Source of the DNA: a bacterium
GTDB lineage: Bacteria > Muiribacteriota > Ozemobacteria > Ozemobacterales > Ozemobacteraceae
Direction: 5' to 3'
Assembly: GCA_016192885.1 (NCBI GenBank)
Contig: JACPTH010000373.1
Coordinates: forward strand, 1-9,815
Length of the DNA stretch: 9,815 nt
The notes under the pieces are model-generated. The model was not told where the DNA came from. It saw nothing but the letters and a program-made list of their open reading frames with translations, and ran no database searches. The position numbers and the translations under genes are program-made. Below are positions 6,583 to 9,815 of this stretch, piece after piece; position 1 is the first letter of the stretch, and each line of letters opens with the position of its first letter.

Positions 6583-6915
6583 TTGATTTACATCGCTGAT
6601 GAACAAACCCCTTTTACGGGAACAATTTTTTCCCGGCATGAAAATGGCAAGCCGGAAAGGGAAGTGATTAATTTGGACAGGAAGAGAAACGGGGAAAAAA
6701 AAGAATGGTATGAGAATGGGCAATTGGGGAAGGAAGAGACTTGGAGGGATGATAAAATAGATGGCTTAAGTAAAGTTTTGTATGAAAGCGGCAAATTGAA
6801 TAAAGAAGGGAAATGGAAAAATGGACAAGTCTTCGGGATACATTGTTCGAGAAGTTCAAATCGGCGATTCCGAACCAATTTGCGGCATTTTGAACCGGAT
6901 TATTGCGAAAGGTAA
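6583..6915 (+). CDS. MORN-repeat protein, both ends probably lost
   Basis: 110 codons from a TTG. Residues 11-83 are three tandem MORN-type repeats of about 23 residues (FTGTIFSRHENGKPER; EKKEWYENGQLGKEE; LSKVLYESGKLNKEG), as in YwqK-type/'toxin-antitoxin' MORN proteins, whose function is not established. Family members usually start further upstream with an N-terminal segment, often exported; here an in-frame TAA lies twelve bases before the TTG and no good ribosome site is present. From about residue 84 the frame reads through what is the GNAT gene in another frame, so the tail (IHCSRSSNRRFRT...) is not native. The gene therefore appears to be a fragment, probably non-functional. The repeats themselves are clear. 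Confidence 0.55.
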   Translation: MIYIADEQTPFTGTIFSRHENGKPEREVINLDRKRNGEKKEWYENGQLGKEETWRDDKIDGLSKVLYESGKLNKEGKWKNGQVFGIHCSRSSNRRFRTNLRHFEPDYCER

Positions 6916-7243
6916 TTTTACGGTTATTGATGGCCCAATATCAATTGAAAGTCAAGCGGAATATATAAGAAACTACCCTCACCGGGGAATATTCAACGTA
7001 GCGTTATGCGCAAAACGTATGATTGTTATTGGATTCCAGAGCGTTGACTGCCTGGCGAATAAAACTTTCAAAATGGCGAGAGAAAAGGGATTTGAAAAAA
7101 TTTTTACCTACGTAAGGGCTGATAATATTGGAGCGATTGCGTGGTATCTGAAAATGGGGTTTAGGGTTATCGGAACTGCGCTTAGACAAGCAAAGATAGG
7201 CGAAAAATATTGCGATGAAATTATTATTGAGAAATTTTTATAA
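6821..7243 (+). CDS. GNAT family N-acetyltransferase lacking the acetyl-CoA core (internally deleted)
   Basis: 140 codons. The N-terminal IVREVQIGDSEPICGILN (8-25) and the end FTYVRADNIGAIAWYLKMGF (95-114), RVIGTALRQAKIGEKY and DEIIIEKFL match a GNAT family that normally has about 165-170 residues. In that family a segment of about 40 residues containing strand 4 and motif A (VGxIGTFVxxxxRGxGxG), which binds the pyrophosphate of acetyl-CoA, lies between GFQSVD and KMAREKG. Here only CLANKTF separates them, so about 30 residues are missing in frame. The protein is unlikely to bind acetyl-CoA. Residues 1-6 (MDKSSG) come from the preceding MORN sequence, so the native start is probably lost too. 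It is convergent with acs, 19 bases apart. Family call strong, function doubtful. Confidence 0.7.
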   Translation: MDKSSGYIVREVQIGDSEPICGILNRIIAKGNFTVIDGPISIESQAEYIRNYPHRGIFNVALCAKRMIVIGFQSVDCLANKTFKMAREKGFEKIFTYVRADNIGAIAWYLKMGFRVIGTALRQAKIGEKYCDEIIIEKFL

Positions 7244-7262
7244 CCACCCGCGCGAATTCATT

Positions 7263-7979
7263 TCAACTTTCTTCATATTTTTCGCGTAAAGCTTGAAGAA
7301 CCGCCGGGTCGGCCAGGGTGGTAGTGTCTCCTAATGCCCTTCCTTCGGCGATATCGCGAAGAAGCCGGCGCATGATTTTTCCGCTTCTTGTCTTTGGAAG
7401 ATCCGCGGTAAAGAAAATATCCCTGGGTTTTGAAATGGGGCCTATTTTTTTTGAAACATGCATTTTTAACTCTTCGATTTTATCCTGAGAGGAAGCGATC
7501 CCCAATTTCAGGGTTACAAATGCTGAAATAGCTTGGCCGGTAATTTCATCTGACCTTCCAATAACCGCGGCTTCAGCGACTTCCGGATGGTCAACTAGCG
7601 CGCTTTCCACTTCGGTAGTGCTAATGTTGTGACCTCCCACCAACATGATATCGTCTACGCGTCCAAGCAGCCAAAAATATCCGTCTTTGTCTCGTTTGCA
7701 GCCGTCGCCGGTAAAGTACATCTTGTCAAAGCGAGACCAATAGGTTTTTACATAGCGATCCGGGTCTCCCCAAATGGTCCTCAACATGCCAGGCCAAGGT
7801 TTTTTTATGACCAAATAGCCTCCGCCTCCATGAGGAACGGAATTCCCGCTGTCATCTACGACGTCCGCGTCGACCCCCGGGAAAGGTTTCGTAGCGCTTC
7901 CAGGTTTCGTTGTAGTTATACCCGGGAGGGGGTATCGACAATCGGAAGCTTTCCTTTCCCGATGACTTGGTGATACCAC
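7263..7979 (-). CDS. acs: Acetyl-CoA synthetase, C-terminal fragment of a broken gene
   Basis: The native part begins near 7931 with PLPGITTTKPGSATKPFPGV; the sixteen codons before it belong to the upstream fragment read in the wrong frame. It carries the rest of the adenylating core and the mobile C-terminal domain: DRYVKTYW, YFTGDGCKRDKDGYFWLLGR with the hinge Asp/Arg region, and PKTRSGKIMRRLLRDIA, whose SGK lysine is the catalytic residue that is reversibly acetylated in Acs enzymes. The end ALREKYEES is typical. There is no independent start signal, so it is not expected to be translated alone. Together with the upstream part it gives about 637 residues, near the usual 650. A deletion at the junction explains the split. 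Confidence 0.85.
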   Translation of the reverse strand: MVSPSHRERKASDCRYPLPGITTTKPGSATKPFPGVDADVVDDSGNSVPHGGGGYLVIKKPWPGMLRTIWGDPDRYVKTYWSRFDKMYFTGDGCKRDKDGYFWLLGRVDDIMLVGGHNISTTEVESALVDHPEVAEAAVIGRSDEITGQAISAFVTLKLGIASSQDKIEELKMHVSKKIGPISKPRDIFFTADLPKTRSGKIMRRLLRDIAEGRALGDTTTLADPAVLQALREKYEES

Positions 7980-9175
7980 ATCCAGGCTTCGGGATTGATA
8001 GGTTCACCAACCGTTCCTAAAAGTCTTAATGAAGAGAGATTTCTTTGGTTTGGATAATCAGGCCCCCAGCGCATGAACGTTCTAATCGCGGTGGGCGCCG
8101 TGTAGAAAATCGTTACACCATATTTCTCGCAAATTTCCCAAAATCTATCTCGATTGGGCCAATCGGGAGCGCCCTCATACATCACCACGGTCGAACCGTT
8201 ACAAAGAGGCCCATAGACGATATAAGAATGGCCGGTGACCCAGCCGATGTCGGCGGTACACCAATAAACGTCCTCGTCCTTGATGTCAAAAATGGTTTGA
8301 TGCGTGGTTGCGCAACCAATCATGTATCCGGCTGTGGTATGAACTATTCCCTTCGGTTTGCCCGTCGTACCAGACGTGTAAAGTATAAACAAAGTGTCTT
8401 CAGAGTCCATGGGTTCCGCATTACATTGAATTGGAGTCTTATCCATAAGGAGATGCCACCAGAAATCTCTCCCGTCCAACATGGAAGCTTGTGACACCTC
8501 GCCTACTCTCCGTACCACGACGACTTTCTCAACCGATGGGCAGGATTTCAACGCCTCATCAATATTTCTCTTCAGGGGAACGACATTTCCCTTTCGGTAT
8601 GCGCCATCCGAAGTGATAACGATAGAAGATTTCGCATCATTAATTCTATCAATCAAGCTGTCTACGCTGAATCCCCCAAAAATAACGCTGTGCGGAGCTC
8701 CGATTCGAGCGCAGGCTAACATTGCAATTGGAAGTTCCGGAACCATTCCAAGATAAATGGTAACGCGATCCCCCTTTTTGACTCCCAGCTTTTTAAGGCA
8801 ATTTGAAAATTTGCCTACTTCGCGGAAAAGATCACCATAGGTTAGAACTCTCTCATCTCCGGGTTCGCCCTCCCAAATTATCGCGGCCTTGTTTCGACGC
8901 CATGTTTTTACATGCCTATCGAGACAATTGAGTGACATGTTTGTTTTCCCGCCATTGAACCATTTGGCCCAAGGGCAATCCCATTCCAACACCGAATCCC
9001 ATTCTTGGAACCACTCAAATTTCCGAGCTTGCTCTTCCCAAAAATACTCAATATCTTGGCCGTGATGCAAAAAGTGAGGATCATTAACGTTGGCATTTTT
9101 TCGGAACTCCTCGGAAGGAATAAAACATCGCTCCTCTTCAAATAAAGATTCAAGCGTTTTGGAAACTTCAGACAT
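7916..9175 (-). CDS. acs: Acetyl-CoA synthetase, N-terminal fragment of a broken gene
   Basis: AMP-forming acetate:CoA ligase activates acetate through acetyl-AMP to acetyl-CoA in the cytosol. This fragment covers residues 1-415 of the enzyme in frame: the N-terminal segment (IEYFWEEQARKFEWFQEWD), the P-loop-like signature YTSGTTGKPKG (266-276), DVYWCTADIGWVTGHSYIVYGPL (302-324), FYTAPTAIRTFMRWG (357-371), and VGEPINPEAWMWY ending at PIVDT. The expected next residues WWQTETG, which shape the acetate and ATP pocket, are absent; after PIVDT the frame runs to a stop within three codons. The ATG is supported by GGGAG nine bases upstream. No other disturbance is seen. Gene identity is very secure; whether the real gene is broken depends on whether the junction is genuine. 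Confidence 0.93.
   Translation of the reverse strand: MSEVSKTLESLFEEERCFIPSEEFRKNANVNDPHFLHHGQDIEYFWEEQARKFEWFQEWDSVLEWDCPWAKWFNGGKTNMSLNCLDRHVKTWRRNKAAIIWEGEPGDERVLTYGDLFREVGKFSNCLKKLGVKKGDRVTIYLGMVPELPIAMLACARIGAPHSVIFGGFSVDSLIDRINDAKSSIVITSDGAYRKGNVVPLKRNIDEALKSCPSVEKVVVVRRVGEVSQASMLDGRDFWWHLLMDKTPIQCNAEPMDSEDTLFILYTSGTTGKPKGIVHTTAGYMIGCATTHQTIFDIKDEDVYWCTADIGWVTGHSYIVYGPLCNGSTVVMYEGAPDWPNRDRFWEICEKYGVTIFYTAPTAIRTFMRWGPDYPNQRNLSSLRLLGTVGEPINPEAWMWYHQVIGKGKLPIVDTPSRV
7928..7935 (-). other. Deletion junction inside acs
   Basis: PIVDT in one frame is followed at once by PLPG in another. Acs proteins have about 12 residues (WWQTETG plus five) between them, so about 37 bases are missing. On the plus strand the joint sits in the centre of a small hairpin, ATACCC (7918-7923) with GGGTAT (7930-7935). 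A run of five C residues on the coding strand leaves open a 36-base in-frame loss plus a one-base homopolymer change. Confidence 0.75.
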
Positions 9176-9195
9176 ATCTTTTTACTCCCATAAAA

Positions 9196-9224
9196 TTTAT
9201 AAAAAATAACAAAAAGAATTTCAT
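9196..9224 (-). promoter_or_regulatory. acs: Possible sigma-70-type promoter of acs
   Basis: On the minus strand ATGAAA (9224-9219) and TATAAA (9201-9196) are separated by 17 bases and lie about 20 bases before the start codon. The -35 is weak (four of six), and the region is AT-rich, so chance matches are likely. The implied transcript leader would be very short and start at the ribosome site. Confidence 0.2.
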
Positions 9225-9237
9225 TTTTGGAGCTACC

Positions 9238-9357
9238 GGCAAAATAATTCGAAAACCCTCAATGGGCGGCGCAAAATTTGATCGCGAAAACTCAGTCTCC
9301 CAAGCTTGAAACTATAACGACTCTCACTATATGGTTTTTTTCAAAATAATTTTGCAA
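9238..9357. repeat. Short MITE-like element related to 763-1066
   Basis: The left end (9238-9258, ggcaaaataattcgaaaacc) and right end (9333-9357, ggtttttttcaaaataattt then tgcaa) form an imperfect inverted repeat. The same end sequence bounds the block at 763-1066, and the interior shares a cgcgaaaactc-like motif and an aagctt. At about 120 bases it looks like a shortened relative without the REP hairpin. Confidence 0.45.
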
Positions 9358-9501
9358 ATCGTTCATGATAAAGAACATTATTATGAGGGAAAAGTCAAGC
9401 TAGAACCATATTAACTAGGGCAAACGCACTAAAAGTTGCAAAGCCTTTTCTAACCTTGGTAAGGTGGTTGAGGCTAATTAACTGAGAGAATTAAGAATAT
9501 C

Positions 9502-9557
9502 AAAAGTTAAAAATCAAAGATAAAACCGACAAAGTAAAAATCAAAAATAAAACAGAG
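9502..9557. repeat. Two-copy AT-rich direct repeat
   Basis: The unit aaaagttaaaaatcaaagat then aaaaccgac (9502-9530) is followed directly by a similar unit, aaagtaaaaatcaaaaataa then aacagag (9531-9557). Low-complexity tandem repeats of this kind are common between genes. No function is evident. Confidence 0.55.
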
Positions 9558-9726
9558 AATAACAAGTAAAATTATTGCTAAATTATTTGTCACGCCCTCC
9601 CAACCCAACCCCTGAAAAAGAAATCGGCTAGAGAAATCTTCAAAACAAATTCGCATTTGATCGAGGTTTTAAAATTCACCGAGAATTACCGGAAACAAAT
9701 CAGGGTCATTTAATTCTCCGAAAACC

Positions 9727-9813
9727 AGATTTCTCATTGCATTCGAAATGACAGATTGGGGCTCAAAATCAGCAAAGCCGGCATGTCATTTCGACCAAAG
9801 GGAGAAATCTCAT
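9727..9813. repeat. Inverted pair of family A repeats at the right edge
   Basis: The left unit at 9727-9753 (agatttctcattgcattcga then aatgaca) faces the right unit at 9784-9813 (tgtcatttcgaccaaaggga then gaaatctcat), with a 30-base spacer. The arrangement matches the pair at 2629-2720, including the spacing pattern of a composite palindrome. Confidence 0.65.
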
Positions 9814-9815
9814 AA

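Larger units (their letters stand above)
9176..9815. other. Gene-free right end, repeats only
   Basis: About 640 bases upstream of acs with no convincing ORF and no RNA gene that I can recognise. It holds a MITE-like element, an AT-rich direct repeat and an inverted pair of family A repeats, listed separately. Confidence 0.65.

Noticed and set aside
6583..7243. MORN gene plus GNAT as a toxin-antitoxin pair
   Set aside because: The MORN family label is only historical, and here both genes look truncated and the GNAT lacks its cofactor site; it does not resemble a functional GNAT toxin operon.
7244..7290. Bidirectional terminator between GNAT and acs
   Set aside because: Only a six-base cgcgaa/ttcgcg match with a long loop, partly inside acs; not convincing.
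9176..9815. tRNA, riboswitch or small RNA gene upstream of acs
   Set aside because: I found no cloverleaf, no conserved riboswitch core and no strong hairpin with a U-tract.

Overview
The window looks like a chromosomal piece of an uncultivated, probably Gram-negative (diderm) bacterium of moderate GC. It has a pilin-like protein of the type II secretion/type IV pilus class, several exported proteins, and intergenic spaces full of short dispersed palindromic repeats of the kind common in environmental candidate phyla. I cannot name the phylum from the sequence alone.

Layout, left to right. 1-708 (minus): the N-terminal part of a pseudopilin-like protein carrying a bacterial Ig-like domain; it runs off the left edge. 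709-1519: no intact gene. This stretch is a mosaic of repeats (a MITE-like block at 763-1066 containing a REP-like hairpin, a 27-bp imperfect inverted repeat around a tiny possible four-helix-bundle gene remnant, and a perfect 23-bp inverted repeat). 1520-2524 (minus): a PIG-L family deacetylase whose nominal N-terminus is translated repeat DNA. 2525-2806: more repeats. 2807-4554 (minus): a secreted protein resembling a zinc peptidase with a C-terminal helix-hairpin-helix, broken into two overlapping frames. 4645-6480 (minus): an intact oligoendopeptidase F. 6583-7243 (plus): a MORN-repeat protein running into a GNAT acetyltransferase that lacks its acetyl-CoA binding core. 7263-9175 (minus): acetyl-CoA synthetase, complete at both ends but split by a small internal deletion. 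9176-9815: no gene; repeats.

The most unusual feature is a set of short internal lesions in otherwise clean coding sequence. Acetyl-CoA synthetase lacks about 37 nt encoding the WWQTETG motif. The GNAT lacks about 30 residues including motif A, in frame. The peptidase-like gene changes frame exactly where an HExxH motif would be expected. The MORN gene and the GNAT appear to be joined end to end. The flanking reading frames are undamaged and the neighbouring pepF is intact, so this is not general decay. The explanation may be assembly collapse, strain variation, or recent deletions; the sequence alone cannot decide.

Functionally the genes do not form one pathway. pepF and the peptidase-like gene are co-oriented 90 bp apart and could be co-transcribed; acs is convergent with the GNAT and transcribed separately. 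I see no phage, CRISPR, toxin-antitoxin or biosynthetic system that I can defend.
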